A stretch of 64,000 bases of DNA, taken from positions 124,001-188,000 of the forward strand of contig JAEOSU010000080.1 in assembly GCA_016840165.1 (NCBI GenBank), read 5' to 3'. The position numbers and the translations under genes were made by a program. Position 1 is the first letter of the stretch. Every line of letters begins with the position of its first letter. The DNA is from Promethearchaeota archaeon. GTDB lineage: Archaea; Asgardarchaeota; Lokiarchaeia; Sigyniarchaeales; SOKP01. Shown here in pieces: positions 45,416 to 54,791 of this stretch. The notes beneath the pieces are model-generated. The model had not been told where the DNA came from. It was given only the letters and a program-made list of their open reading frames with translations, and did not search any database.

Positions 45416-46153
45416 ATGAAAATGCTGAAGACAAAGGTTTATATTCATAGAAAAATACCTTATGCTTTTAATTGGAATGAATATAACCATTCCCAAAAGT
45501 TCTCTCAATTATTTGGGAATCACCAAGAAATTAAAAGAATGAGCGCCTATTTGGAGAAAATTCACCATGGAGATATTCCAAATTATCTTTTTAATGAAGT
45601 AAATTCTCCAAGAGTTTCTCAATTTAAAGTAAAAGGGATTAGACATGCTTTCCTTAGTAGTTTTAGCAAAAAATTAATTCGACAAGGAGCTATTTCTTAC
45701 TTAGATTCAAATTCTAAATTACCCTTATATGTCCAAAAAGTGTATAACACATACAGAAAGAATGGAATTACGAGGGTTCCTGGGCATGAACCAGTTCTCA
45801 AGAACATATTGATTAAAGATACGAATTCAATTGCTATTGAAGTACCAATTTGGAAAAAATTTGGGGAGTATTTTATCACAGGTCATATCGATTTAATTCA
45901 AATTGTAAATGATACTGTTAAAGTTGTAGATTATAAGCCTGAGGGAAATTTTATTGTTTCTTTACCTCAGGTGGCTTCATATGGATTAATAATTAAATCA
46001 ATACTTAATCTAAGTAAAATTACATGCGTCTCTTTCAATAAAAAAGAAGGTTGGGAATTCAATCCTGAGATATTGAACACGAAAGTCAGAGCTTTTTTGG
46101 AATTACATAGAATTAATGAAAGACCATGGGAAAAATTCATAGAAAATTTATGA
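45416..46153 (+). CDS. PD-(D/E)XK nuclease-like protein (RecB/Cas4-type fold)
   Basis: 245 residues. VPGHEPVLKN is followed by FITGHIDLIQIVNDTVKVVDYKPEG, which gives GHxD and the D-x-K active-site pair, then LPQVASYGLII, the QxxxY motif of the RecB/Cas4 group. The first ~110 residues (FQFNWNEYNHSQKFSQLF-like, helical and aromatic) are less clear. No cysteines for an iron-sulfur cluster are evident, unlike Cas4, and no cas genes are near. It probably cleaves DNA in repair or recombination. It converges with a small membrane protein, 7 bases away. Confidence 0.78.
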   Translation: MKMLKTKVYIHRKIPYAFNWNEYNHSQKFSQLFGNHQEIKRMSAYLEKIHHGDIPNYLFNEVNSPRVSQFKVKGIRHAFLSSFSKKLIRQGAISYLDSNSKLPLYVQKVYNTYRKNGITRVPGHEPVLKNILIKDTNSIAIEVPIWKKFGEYFITGHIDLIQIVNDTVKVVDYKPEGNFIVSLPQVASYGLIIKSILNLSKITCVSFNKKEGWEFNPEILNTKVRAFLELHRINERPWEKFIENL

Positions 46154-46160
46154 AAAATAC

Positions 46161-46421
46161 CTATTTTACTCTTTTTTTTTGTTCTTTGGAGTCTTCTTCT
46201 TTCTCTGTAAAATATTTTCTTACTAAAAAATAGCTCGCAATAAGTGATATAAGCTCAACAACAAAACTAAGGAACGCAATGATCGTTCCATTCTGGTCTA
46301 AATAATTTAAGAGAATAGCAACTCCGAGTCCAGAAGAAACTAGTAGAAATAGTAAAAAACCTTTAGCAATTTGGGGTATAGAATCTTTAATATAATTCAA
46401 TTCTTTCTTTATCCAAGACAT
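46161..46421 (-). CDS. Small two-helix membrane protein
   Basis: 86 residues with two membrane segments, GFLLFLLVSSGLGVAILLNYL and IIAFLSFVVELISLIASYFLV, and a charged C-terminal tail KEEDSKEQKKRVK. Not recognised. It is separated from the helical giant genes upstream by about 90 bases, so it could share a transcript with them or have its own promoter. Confidence 0.6.
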   Translation of the reverse strand: MSWIKKELNYIKDSIPQIAKGFLLFLLVSSGLGVAILLNYLDQNGTIIAFLSFVVELISLIASYFLVRKYFTEKEEDSKEQKKRVK

Positions 46422-46508
46422 ACATAAATACCTACTCTAGCTATAGAAGAGAATAATCTATTTAATTAAAAATATGATGATTTTAATATTTTTGTTTAAA
46501 ATCTCTCC

Positions 46509-48911
46509 TTATTTATTTTTAAATTTATAATATAAGGCATTATCTAAAATTTTACCAATTTTTGTTGCTATTATTTTGGATATCAAATATCGTTCACCAT
46601 CAAGCATTTGAGCAATATCATTAGAAGTAGGTATGTGATCCAGTCTTTTTCCTAAAACCTCATTAAGGATTGATTGAATATCCAGATCAATTTTGCTAGA
46701 TTCTAATAAGAGTTCATCTGGTATAAATTGCTTGAGTTTTTCTATAGTAAAGCGATAATAATCAACGAATCCATTAAGATAGTCATTATTTTTTTCACTA
46801 TGTAGTTTAATGTTGTCTGCACAAGTTTTTGTATCTTTTTCTTGCCAGTAAAACCGATTAGGATTAATTCCTTTGCGAGTGATTCCCATTAAAGCGGAAG
46901 TGATTCTCCTTTCAATCCAATTTAAAGTACTTTCTTGTTGAATCTCAATTATTTCATTTCTTTTTAGTTCTTTCTTCTTTTGCTCTTCTTTAATTACTTG
47001 TTTTACAGAAGATCTTCTTGACTCTTCAAATATTTCTAATCTTTTTATAAGATCGAATGCAATACAGTATGAGATGGGAGATATCAAATCTGCTTTTAAA
47101 GTTAAAGGTTTTATACCATCATATATGAAACTAGGATTATTTCTTAATTCGTTTATACAATTTTTTAAAGATCCAGATATAAATCTTGACATAATAAATC
47201 CATTGACTAAAAATATTTGATTTTTGGCATTAAAGACCGTAACTAATTCCTTTTGTCTCTTCATAATACGTTTAATAATTAGCTCTTCTAACTTTACATT
47301 TACCCAATCTTCATTCTCTAGAGTGCCCTCCATTTTTTTAATGGCTTCATTGATAAGACTCTTATCATTTGTAATTTTGTGGTATAATTCAATAATTCTG
47401 CTAAGTTGCCTAAAGATTTTTGAGAAATTATAAAAATAGATATCTTTTACAATGTTATCAATGATTTCATCAAAATTTAAAATAAATATGATTTGAGAGT
47501 AGTTGTTTAAATTTAGTTCATGAAAAAAAATCTTATCAATAATTTGTTTTTTTCGTGCAAACTCTCTTATATCATTTATAGAGCACCCTATTTTCTCCTC
47601 TAGAATCATCCATAATTTTGCTAACTGTGGCTCATCCCTATATATTAACTTATTTAGTCCATATTCCAAGAAATTTTTATTATTTTCGATAAAATTTTTT
47701 ATCTCAGGAATTTGTATATTACACAGTACTTGCTTTGCTGAGTATAATAAGTCTTTATTCTTATCATTTAAGTATAAAAGATCCTGTTTTTTAATATTAT
47801 AACGAAGCATTTTTTTCTTTACATCTTCAACTAAAGTCTCATCAACATTAAAAGTTTGTAAGATGTCATGAATGCCCCTTTTGTTCATATTAAAAATGAT
47901 TTCATCAAAACTAGATTCACTTATGCATTCCAAATAATACAAAAAATCATTAGGATGCGTTTTTAATTGTTTGATTAACTCCTTTCTAATTAATAGCTTA
48001 ATTTCTTGCTCAAATAAATCAAATTCAATTTTTTCATGCATCTTATTTCGGATATACTCAATAATATCATGTTTGAGTTTATTAGCTTCTTGAAAAACGA
48101 TTAAACCCTCAACAGAAATTGGAAATTTGTTGAATTCATAATTATAGACCCTCTTTTTTATCATTCTTACTGGCATTGCTTCAATTTGAAGTTCCTTATA
48201 CGAGTTAAATTCAAATTCTTGTTGAACTTTTTGAATAAGTCGGTTCAATGTTGATATTTCTAAAAATAAGTCTTCCTTTTCTTCTATTTCTAACTTTTTT
48301 TCTAAACTAACGGATATTGCTTTAAATGCTGAACTTTCTTCCAATATCTCTTCTCTCAGATTATTATTATATCCCATTAGATCTCCAACAAAATCATAAA
48401 AGTAAAAGGGAGGATTGTTTGAAATAATATGAATCATTTTTTCTTCGATATTATTTTCAATTTCTCTTAACTTTTTTGATTGCTCATCCTCTTGAAGTTT
48501 AGCAATTCTTTCTTCTATTAATAAAGCTATAAATAAATTTTCTATGTTAATCAATTGAAATAACATATCAATTTCTTGTTGGAAAGAATCTTTTAATAGC
48601 ATTTCAATCTCTTCCATTAAAATCCTTTTTTCCTTCAATTCTAACTCTCTAGCAGCCTCATAAGAAAATTTATTCTTTTCATAAACATCAGAAACCTTGA
48701 TACCTATATTATGGTAAAGATGAACTGCTGCAGTTGCGATAAGTAGCTTATCTAAAGTATTAGTGTTATCTACAAGTTCAAAAACCTTCTGTTTGTCTTT
48801 TTCTCGGTTCAAATGAGAGATTATAGCATTCGTTGTTTTAAAGTATCTTTTAGCGCTTTCAATTGCCGTTTTCTTACGTTTAATTCCACTTATCATACTT
48901 CTTTTAACCAC
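46509..48911 (-). CDS. Very large helical protein of unknown function, second of a pair
   Basis: 800 residues, not recognised. Almost wholly helical, rich in Lys, Glu, Ile and Leu, with no signal peptide and no convincing membrane segment. No ATPase, nuclease or protease motif is seen. The C-terminal part (DLDIQSILNEVLGKRLDHIPTSNDIAQMLDGERYLISKIIATKIG) looks like a compact helical domain. Its start overlaps the end of the 769-residue gene by 19 bases, so the two proteins are probably made in fixed ratio and bind each other. The overall look is of helical-solenoid or tethering proteins, without specific evidence. Confidence 0.65.
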   Translation of the reverse strand: MVKRSMISGIKRKKTAIESAKRYFKTTNAIISHLNREKDKQKVFELVDNTNTLDKLLIATAAVHLYHNIGIKVSDVYEKNKFSYEAARELELKEKRILMEEIEMLLKDSFQQEIDMLFQLINIENLFIALLIEERIAKLQEDEQSKKLREIENNIEEKMIHIISNNPPFYFYDFVGDLMGYNNNLREEILEESSAFKAISVSLEKKLEIEEKEDLFLEISTLNRLIQKVQQEFEFNSYKELQIEAMPVRMIKKRVYNYEFNKFPISVEGLIVFQEANKLKHDIIEYIRNKMHEKIEFDLFEQEIKLLIRKELIKQLKTHPNDFLYYLECISESSFDEIIFNMNKRGIHDILQTFNVDETLVEDVKKKMLRYNIKKQDLLYLNDKNKDLLYSAKQVLCNIQIPEIKNFIENNKNFLEYGLNKLIYRDEPQLAKLWMILEEKIGCSINDIREFARKKQIIDKIFFHELNLNNYSQIIFILNFDEIIDNIVKDIYFYNFSKIFRQLSRIIELYHKITNDKSLINEAIKKMEGTLENEDWVNVKLEELIIKRIMKRQKELVTVFNAKNQIFLVNGFIMSRFISGSLKNCINELRNNPSFIYDGIKPLTLKADLISPISYCIAFDLIKRLEIFEESRRSSVKQVIKEEQKKKELKRNEIIEIQQESTLNWIERRITSALMGITRKGINPNRFYWQEKDTKTCADNIKLHSEKNNDYLNGFVDYYRFTIEKLKQFIPDELLLESSKIDLDIQSILNEVLGKRLDHIPTSNDIAQMLDGERYLISKIIATKIGKILDNALYYKFKNK

Positions 48912-51202
48912 TCTCTATAAACTTCTTTAAAATTATCTAATATTTCAATGTTCACTTTATTATGCCAATATTTGAAATTTAAAACATGAAATAGATCAGC
49001 AATGAATAAGTCATTCTCATCATTAGTAAGGTTATGTTGCAATATGAGTGTTTTAGGGCGAGGAATTAATGAAGAGAAAAACTTTAGACTTTTTTCATCA
49101 ATATAAGTGAGGAATGAAACCTCATCATCAATATGAAAAAAATCTAGTGGCGTTATTGAATCATTCTCTATTACAATTAAATTTAGTTGTTGTATAATTT
49201 TATCACGCATATATTTAGGAAATTCCGTTCTGATACTAATACAATATTTATATAATTCATAAAATTCTAAAAGTAGGGTCTTTTCTTCGGAATCTGGTAC
49301 TTTCCCGATATAATCATCTAAGAATAATATAAAGTTCTCAATTTTTTGTTCTTTCTTCTCTCTTGATTCAAAATAATTAATAAAATCGATATAGATATCT
49401 TTTAATGACCAAACTTTTTGTTCTTCTATTTTAAAAAACTTTTTTGCATAATCTCTAACCCAACTTAAAATATAGTCTTTCCATACTAAAGTTATACCCC
49501 CTATTCTCCTTTGCAAAAACCTATGAAACTTATTGGCAAAAGTAACTGGATCAGCTAATTCTTTTTCATTCTCTTCTTTTAAAAATCGATTTATAGTCGA
49601 ATATCTTAGAATATAATTTAATAAGTATTTCAATTCAAAAGAAAATTTTTCAAATTTATCCAAATGAGGTTTAATCTTACTGGAGTTTGACTCCATCTGA
49701 ATTTCAACAAATGAAACTAACTCTCCAATATTTAATTCAATTTTCTCAAAAAATAATTTTAAATTCTCACCAATTATATTCTTAAATACCCTTATTATAT
49801 TATCCTCATTATATTGTTGAGTTTTTGAAACTTGTTCTGATTTTATTTCTATTTTATTTAAAAAATATGATTCAAATTTGTCTAGAATTGTATTTCCAAG
49901 AACTTTTGCTGGTTTCTTTTCTGTGGCTAAACTTTCTCTCACCCTATAAATTAAATTTTGAGCTATCAAATATAACTTTCTATAAGAGAGAAATGCTGGT
50001 AATTCTTTTTTAATTAAGTTGAGGTTCGAGTTAAAAAGTTCAGAAAAATAATTAATAGCGGATTGCAACTCAATTGCTATTAATGTTTCCTTTTTTTGGA
50101 TTTTATTTGATATAGAAAATAATGCCAAATCAATATACTCTCCAAAGTTCTCTCCTTGTTTGGTATCAAAACCACTTGTAATTGAAGATTTATACTTTTG
50201 TAAAATCTCATTAAGGTTTCCTCGCTCGCCTGAACTTAAAAATGAATGAGATTCTTTTAGAAAAGAATTAAGTTCAATTTCTATCTCATTTAAGTAAATA
50301 TCAACTTTTTTAATCAAATCGTTTCCATTTTGTATATCATTTTTTTGGTTTAGTTTCTTTTCAAGTGATTTTATAATAAATTTCGCAATTCTTTCTTGAG
50401 ATTCATCAACTGTTCCTGTATTTGCCAGCATTAATAAATTAGAACCTAATTTTAAAGTGTTATCTATGATAAAGTTTATACTCGGTTCGGAAAGAGTAAA
50501 TTTTAAATGCTCATTTGCAATATGTTCCTCGTATGGTGTTTCTATTTTTTTAAATACCGGATTTTTAAATATTATCTCTTTTGGTTTTTTATTCCAAAAG
50601 ATATCTACCTCATTAATGAGAGATGCATAAGCTGTTAGCATTTCCTTTTCAGTTGGTAAAGATTTACTTATTCCAACAAGTTTTTTATTCCACTTATCCT
50701 CAATTAAATCTCCAAAAAGTTTCTTAATGAACCTGTTTATGAATTTGTTTAAAACCTGTGATTTTTGATCTAGATTTAATTCAGGGCGTTCGGTAAATTC
50801 TTCAATTTCATAAAATAACTCATTAATTTTATCAACAGAATTTTTTGATTTATGGATATCAATATGCCCCGTATCTGGCTTTAAAGTAATAAGTAGACTT
50901 TCACAATCTTTATACTTACCTGGTATCATTAACATTGATTTTGGATAAATTTTAGTTCTTGAACTCTGATCCCCTACATTAAACAATTCATATTCAATAC
51001 TAAATACCTCAGACCCTGTATAATCCCTCAATATAGCATTGTACATTCTAAGAAACTGAATTACTTTTTGGGTCAACTGATTTACTTTCGCACGGGTTAA
51101 TTTTCCAGGACCTATAATATCTCCAACAATTATTTCCTTTGGTGAGGAATAGCCAAATATCAATGAAAATTGATAATTAATCAGTTCTCTGGTTGTTATC
51201 AT
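48893..51202 (-). CDS. Very large helical protein of unknown function, first of a pair
   Basis: 769 residues from ATG 51202; the track uses TTG 51232, but that codon overlaps an inverted repeat and adds only a weak decapeptide. The N-terminal 150 residues are alpha/beta (LINYQFSLIFGYSSPKEIIVGD, SIEYELFNVGDQSSRTKIYPKSMLMIPG) and the rest is helical. No known motif is visible. It overlaps the 800-residue gene and is divergent from a Roadblock/LC7 gene. A stable complex with the second protein is likely from the gene overlap; a membrane or cytoskeletal role is only a suggestion from the Roadblock neighbour. Confidence 0.65.
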   Translation of the reverse strand: MITTRELINYQFSLIFGYSSPKEIIVGDIIGPGKLTRAKVNQLTQKVIQFLRMYNAILRDYTGSEVFSIEYELFNVGDQSSRTKIYPKSMLMIPGKYKDCESLLITLKPDTGHIDIHKSKNSVDKINELFYEIEEFTERPELNLDQKSQVLNKFINRFIKKLFGDLIEDKWNKKLVGISKSLPTEKEMLTAYASLINEVDIFWNKKPKEIIFKNPVFKKIETPYEEHIANEHLKFTLSEPSINFIIDNTLKLGSNLLMLANTGTVDESQERIAKFIIKSLEKKLNQKNDIQNGNDLIKKVDIYLNEIEIELNSFLKESHSFLSSGERGNLNEILQKYKSSITSGFDTKQGENFGEYIDLALFSISNKIQKKETLIAIELQSAINYFSELFNSNLNLIKKELPAFLSYRKLYLIAQNLIYRVRESLATEKKPAKVLGNTILDKFESYFLNKIEIKSEQVSKTQQYNEDNIIRVFKNIIGENLKLFFEKIELNIGELVSFVEIQMESNSSKIKPHLDKFEKFSFELKYLLNYILRYSTINRFLKEENEKELADPVTFANKFHRFLQRRIGGITLVWKDYILSWVRDYAKKFFKIEEQKVWSLKDIYIDFINYFESREKKEQKIENFILFLDDYIGKVPDSEEKTLLLEFYELYKYCISIRTEFPKYMRDKIIQQLNLIVIENDSITPLDFFHIDDEVSFLTYIDEKSLKFFSSLIPRPKTLILQHNLTNDENDLFIADLFHVLNFKYWHNKVNIEILDNFKEVYREWLKEV

Positions 51203-51223
51203 AATTTCAAACAATCTCAAATA

Positions 51224-51253
51224 AAAGGTCAAAAATTTTTTTTTTAGACCTTT
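51224..51253. repeat. Inverted repeat AAAGGTC / GACCTTT
   Basis: AAAGGTC (51224-51230) and GACCTTT (51247-51253) form a perfect seven-base inverted repeat around a 16-base A/T spacer. It lies just upstream of the likely ATG 51202, within the divergent promoter region, and could be an operator or a transcript hairpin. Confidence 0.4.
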
Positions 51254-51477
51254 CTAAAATTAAATAACTTATAGTAGAAGTAGTATTAAAATTTATTTTG
51301 GATAAAAATTCTAAACTTTTTTCTCCTAATGGTGCTGTCATTATTTAATAACATTTTCTGGAATTATTTCTATGTATTGAATTAGAATTTCAAAATAAAT
51401 AAATAATAAGATTTTATTTAATTCTATATTAGAGAAATAATTTTAATTAATAACTAAGGAAGAAGGTTTTTTAAAAA

Positions 51478-51882
51478 TTGCAATTTGGTTCAGATCTCGG
51501 GATTCGTGATGATGATATTGAAAAAATTAGCCCTCAAGTTACATTTATTACTTCAAATGCAGATATTGAAGCAATAGCGTTAGTATCCCAAGAGGGATAC
51601 CAAATAGCATTTTCAGCGCTTCCTCAATATCAAGTTGATGGTGATCAATTTTGTGGTTTAGCAAGCGCATTATTAATGACGGGAAGCTCAACAATTCAAA
51701 CGTTATTTCAAGAAGATTTGAGCGAAATAATTGTAAGGGCAGAAAATGGATATATAGTCATTAGCAACGCGGGAAGATTAGTGATTGTCTGTGCTGGAAC
51801 AATTATTGACACCTTAATGAAAACAGTTAAAGTAATGAGGATAGCATCTAAGAATTTAAGTAAAATATTTGAAAATAGATAA
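51478..51882 (+). CDS. Roadblock/LC7 domain protein
   Basis: 134 residues, a single domain: DIEAIALVSQEGYQIAFSA, DQFCGLASALLMTGSSTIQTL, LSEIIVRAENGYIVISNAG and a last strand and helix. This is the Roadblock/LC7 pattern of proteins that regulate small GTPases (MglB) or act in dynein and Ragulator in eukaryotes; Asgard genomes are known to carry several. The TTG start follows AAGGAAGAAGG by about nine bases. No GTPase gene lies next to it; the neighbours are the divergent helical giants and trpB2. Confidence 0.93.
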   Translation: MQFGSDLGIRDDDIEKISPQVTFITSNADIEAIALVSQEGYQIAFSALPQYQVDGDQFCGLASALLMTGSSTIQTLFQEDLSEIIVRAENGYIVISNAGRLVIVCAGTIIDTLMKTVKVMRIASKNLSKIFENR

Positions 51883-51962
51883 GAGAAAATATTTATAAGT
51901 ATGCTAATCTTTTTAGAATCTAAATAAACCCATGGTTCAATTTAATGCTGATTTTTTTTATT

Positions 51963-52013
51963 AATGATAGGACTTGGCATTGTTTTTGGCATCCTTAGTA
52001 ATGCCTAATCATT
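51963..52013 (+). other. Two-stem hairpin in the gap before trpB2
   Basis: AATGAT pairs with ATCATT and, inside, GGCATT pairs with AATGCC, with an internal loop of seven and two bases between the stems. A second GGCAT copy in the apical loop could compete for the same AATGCC strand. The element lies upstream of the probable trpB2 TATA box (TTTATATTATTAT, about 52129-52141), so it may belong to the 3' end of the Roadblock transcript rather than to a trpB leader. Confidence 0.35.
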
Positions 52014-52172
52014 GGTTTAAAATCTTATTTATCTTGTTTTTAAGTTTTGAAACACTTGCTTAATCCAAAATATTGCATTTAGCAATATTGCCTATATTTT
52101 TTTGAATTCCAATTAAATTATGAAACAATTTATATTATTATACAAAAATTGTTAATGATAAGTGAAAGAAAA

Positions 52173-53573
52173 ATGAATAATTTTCTTAATTCGAGGGTTA
52201 TATTAAAACCAGACGAAACACCAAAAGAATGGGTAAATATTTTACCATATCTTCCCATTCCAATGACGCCTTTAGTAAATCCAATGGATGGAAAACCCGC
52301 CTCTTTTGAACTAGCTACTATGATTTTTCCAAAAAGTTGCGTTTTACAGGATACTTCTATGGAGGAAAATATTCCTATTCCAAAGGAACTGAGGGATCTT
52401 TACGTAAGAACCTACAGGCCATCCCCGCTACATCGAGCATATGGTTTAGAAACATTTATTGGAGTAAAAGGAGAGGATATTAAAATTTTTTATAAAAATG
52501 AATCTCTATCTCCTACGGGGTCTCATAAACCTAATACTGCTTTAGCACAAGCATATTATGCTCAAAAAGAAGGGGTAAAAGAACTAGTTACTGAAACGGG
52601 TGCAGGTCAATGGGGTTCCGGACTGTCATTTGGATGCAGTTTATTTAATATTAAGTGCACAGTCTATATGGTTAGAGCAAGTTTTTTGCAGAAACCAGGT
52701 AGAAAAATCCTTATGCAAGCTTTCAATGCAGAAGTCCATGCTAGCCCATCAAATCTTACCGAATCCGGGAAATTATACTATGATAAAGACCAGAATCATC
52801 CTGGTAGTTTAGGAATTGCCATTTCAGAAGCAGTTGAACATAGTTTATCAGATGCGAATATAAAATATTCATTAGGAAGCGTAGTTAATTTTGTTTTATT
52901 ACACCAAACGATAGTAGGTCAAGAACTTAAGATACAATTTAACAAGATAAAGTTAATACCTGATATTTTAATAGGTTGTATGGGAGGAGGTTCTAATTTT
53001 GGTGGGTTTATAATACCCTATATCAAAGATAAAATCAATGGAGATATGCCCGATTTAGAAGTGATTGGTGTTGAACCTAGAGCATGTCCAAGTGTTTGCA
53101 AAGGAAAATATATTTGGGATTATGGTGATTCTGCAAAAAAAGCACCAATTTTAAAAATGTATACATTAGGCCACAATTTTATTCCAAGCCCCATTCATGC
53201 GGGAGGGCTAAGATACCACGGAATGGCACCAATAATCTCGATTTTAAACAAAAAGAAAGTAATACGTTCAGTGATGCATCATCAAACGGAAGTTATTGAG
53301 GCGGGGTTGATATTTGCAAAATCAGAAGGGATAATCCCTGCTCCTGAAGCATGTCACGCTGTAAAAGAAGCAATTGATCAAGCATTAAAAGCAAAAGAAA
53401 ATAATGAAAAGAAGGTAATAGCGTTTAATTTTAGTGGACATGGTTTCTTCGATTTATCTGCATATAATGAATATCTATCGAATAAATTGATCGATTATGA
53501 ATTGCCCGGTTTCGAGATTCAATCATCACTGAGTTCGGATGATATGCCAAAGGTTAATGAAGCAGAATTTTAA
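52173..53573 (+). CDS. trpB2: Tryptophan synthase beta-like protein, TrpB2 type
   Basis: About 466 residues, the length of TrpB2. The PLP lysine is in SPTGSHKPNTA, the phosphate loop is GCMGGGSNFGGF, and RPSPLHRAYGLE matches the RPTPL region. TrpB2 makes tryptophan from indole and serine and often lacks a partner TrpA; no trpA or other trp gene is present here. Possible starts are TTG 52149, ATG 52155 and ATG 52173. I prefer 52173 because AAGTGA stands seven bases before it. A 15-T run follows the stop. Confidence 0.93.
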   Translation: MNNFLNSRVILKPDETPKEWVNILPYLPIPMTPLVNPMDGKPASFELATMIFPKSCVLQDTSMEENIPIPKELRDLYVRTYRPSPLHRAYGLETFIGVKGEDIKIFYKNESLSPTGSHKPNTALAQAYYAQKEGVKELVTETGAGQWGSGLSFGCSLFNIKCTVYMVRASFLQKPGRKILMQAFNAEVHASPSNLTESGKLYYDKDQNHPGSLGIAISEAVEHSLSDANIKYSLGSVVNFVLLHQTIVGQELKIQFNKIKLIPDILIGCMGGGSNFGGFIIPYIKDKINGDMPDLEVIGVEPRACPSVCKGKYIWDYGDSAKKAPILKMYTLGHNFIPSPIHAGGLRYHGMAPIISILNKKKVIRSVMHHQTEVIEAGLIFAKSEGIIPAPEACHAVKEAIDQALKAKENNEKKVIAFNFSGHGFFDLSAYNEYLSNKLIDYELPGFEIQSSLSSDDMPKVNEAEF

Positions 53574-53574
53574 A

Positions 53575-53589
53575 TTTTTTTTTTTTTTT
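53575..53589 (+). terminator. Oligo-T terminator after trpB2
   Basis: A run of 15 T residues on the coding strand starts two bases after the trpB2 stop codon. Archaeal RNA polymerase terminates at such T runs without needing a hairpin. Confidence 0.55.
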
Positions 53590-53650
53590 ATAATAATTTT
53601 AAAATTTAACAGAAAATTTCTTAGTTATAATACAAATAGAGAATAAAGAT

Positions 53651-54733
53651 TTGAATATTCTTTCATTAGTCATTGTTAGCATTTTATATGTTTTTGGAGT
53701 GTTTTTATTATACATTTCATATTTGTCTAAAAAAAAGGGGGACAAAGGAGCATATATTAATAATATTTTCAATTCCATTATTTTCTTAGTAAGTATTACC
53801 GTTAATCTAATTATTGTGAATCTCTTCCATTTTTCTAATATCGATTTCATAATTTTTCCTTTTGATGTTTTTATAATTGTATTTATTTTGTTTTTTTTCC
53901 CTATTTTCTATTTATCTGTTTATCGAGAAAAAAAGAATATAACCACACGTTTACCTTATAATTCAAAAAATCATTATCCTTTATTTAAAGAATTACCATT
54001 GAAATATGAGCTATATCGTAAATTAACGCATCTGATTGTATTAGGAATTATATTTTTTTATTTTACTTTAGGGTTTTGGGTTCAAAATTTTTTTTTAAAC
54101 ATTTTAGATTTTTTTCCTGAAATAATTTCTGATTTATTTTTATCATTTTATAATATTGAAGGTGATAAGATGATTTTTACTCAGTATTTGGTCGTATTTT
54201 TAGTCAGCATAACACTAATAAGCTTTTTTACAGCAGATTTTACGAGAATTTTAAAACCAGAATTGTACCCGTTAAAACCCATAAATAAAATACTTAGAAA
54301 AAAAGAGCTAGGGCTAAGATTCGGACCACATATCTCAATGGCAATTGGTTGTTTCTCCATAATTATACTTTATGGATTATTTCAACCAATTGGACCAATT
54401 GTTATTTGCAGCTCAATGACAATGGCAATATTCGGTGATATTACAGCAAATTTAATTGGTAGAACAATAGGCAAAAAAACAATAAGAGATACAAAAAAGA
54501 CTTATGAGGGTTTAATCGCTGGTATAATAGCGGCATTTATTTCTGGAATTATTAGTTTACTTTTCTTAAATGAATTTTATTCAATTTCTCTCATATTCTT
54601 AATTATTGGTCCTTCTATTGGTTCTTTAATAGTTGGTATAATAGATTATTTAAGCTTAGAAATTGATGATAATCTAACCAATAACTTCTTTCTATCAACA
54701 ATATTGTTTTTTATTTCACTTTTAATTTTATAG
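53651..54733 (+). CDS. Dolichol/phytol kinase-like integral membrane protein
   Basis: 360 residues with about ten membrane segments. YELYRKLTHLIVLG is the R-K-x-x-H motif, and FGDITANLIGRTIGKKTIRD followed by TKKTYEGLIAG is the CTP-binding signature of the COG0170 family (dolichol kinase, phytol kinase, and related cytidylyltransferases). It would phosphorylate a polyprenol or transfer CMP to a lipid at the membrane, in line with archaeal isoprenoid lipid or glycan carrier metabolism. The start is TTG 53651. PyrI follows after 58 bases. Confidence 0.8.
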   Translation: MNILSLVIVSILYVFGVFLLYISYLSKKKGDKGAYINNIFNSIIFLVSITVNLIIVNLFHFSNIDFIIFPFDVFIIVFILFFFPIFYLSVYREKKNITTRLPYNSKNHYPLFKELPLKYELYRKLTHLIVLGIIFFYFTLGFWVQNFFLNILDFFPEIISDLFLSFYNIEGDKMIFTQYLVVFLVSITLISFFTADFTRILKPELYPLKPINKILRKKELGLRFGPHISMAIGCFSIIILYGLFQPIGPIVICSSMTMAIFGDITANLIGRTIGKKTIRDTKKTYEGLIAGIIAAFISGIISLLFLNEFYSISLIFLIIGPSIGSLIVGIIDYLSLEIDDNLTNNFFLSTILFFISLLIL

Positions 54734-54791
54734 GATTTTTTTTTCTCAATATACCCAAATTTTTTCAATAAAAATAATTTTATTTCAAAAG

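Noticed and set aside
45416-46153. Cas4 nuclease as part of a CRISPR system
   Set aside because: No iron-sulfur cysteines, no cas genes and no repeat-spacer array anywhere in the window.
51963-52013. H/ACA guide RNA
   Set aside because: No ACA box at the right distance after the stem and no kink-turn; the internal loop is too unequal.
53575-53589. Poly-T tract as a simple-sequence repeat of interest
   Set aside because: It is best explained as the ordinary archaeal terminator of trpB2.
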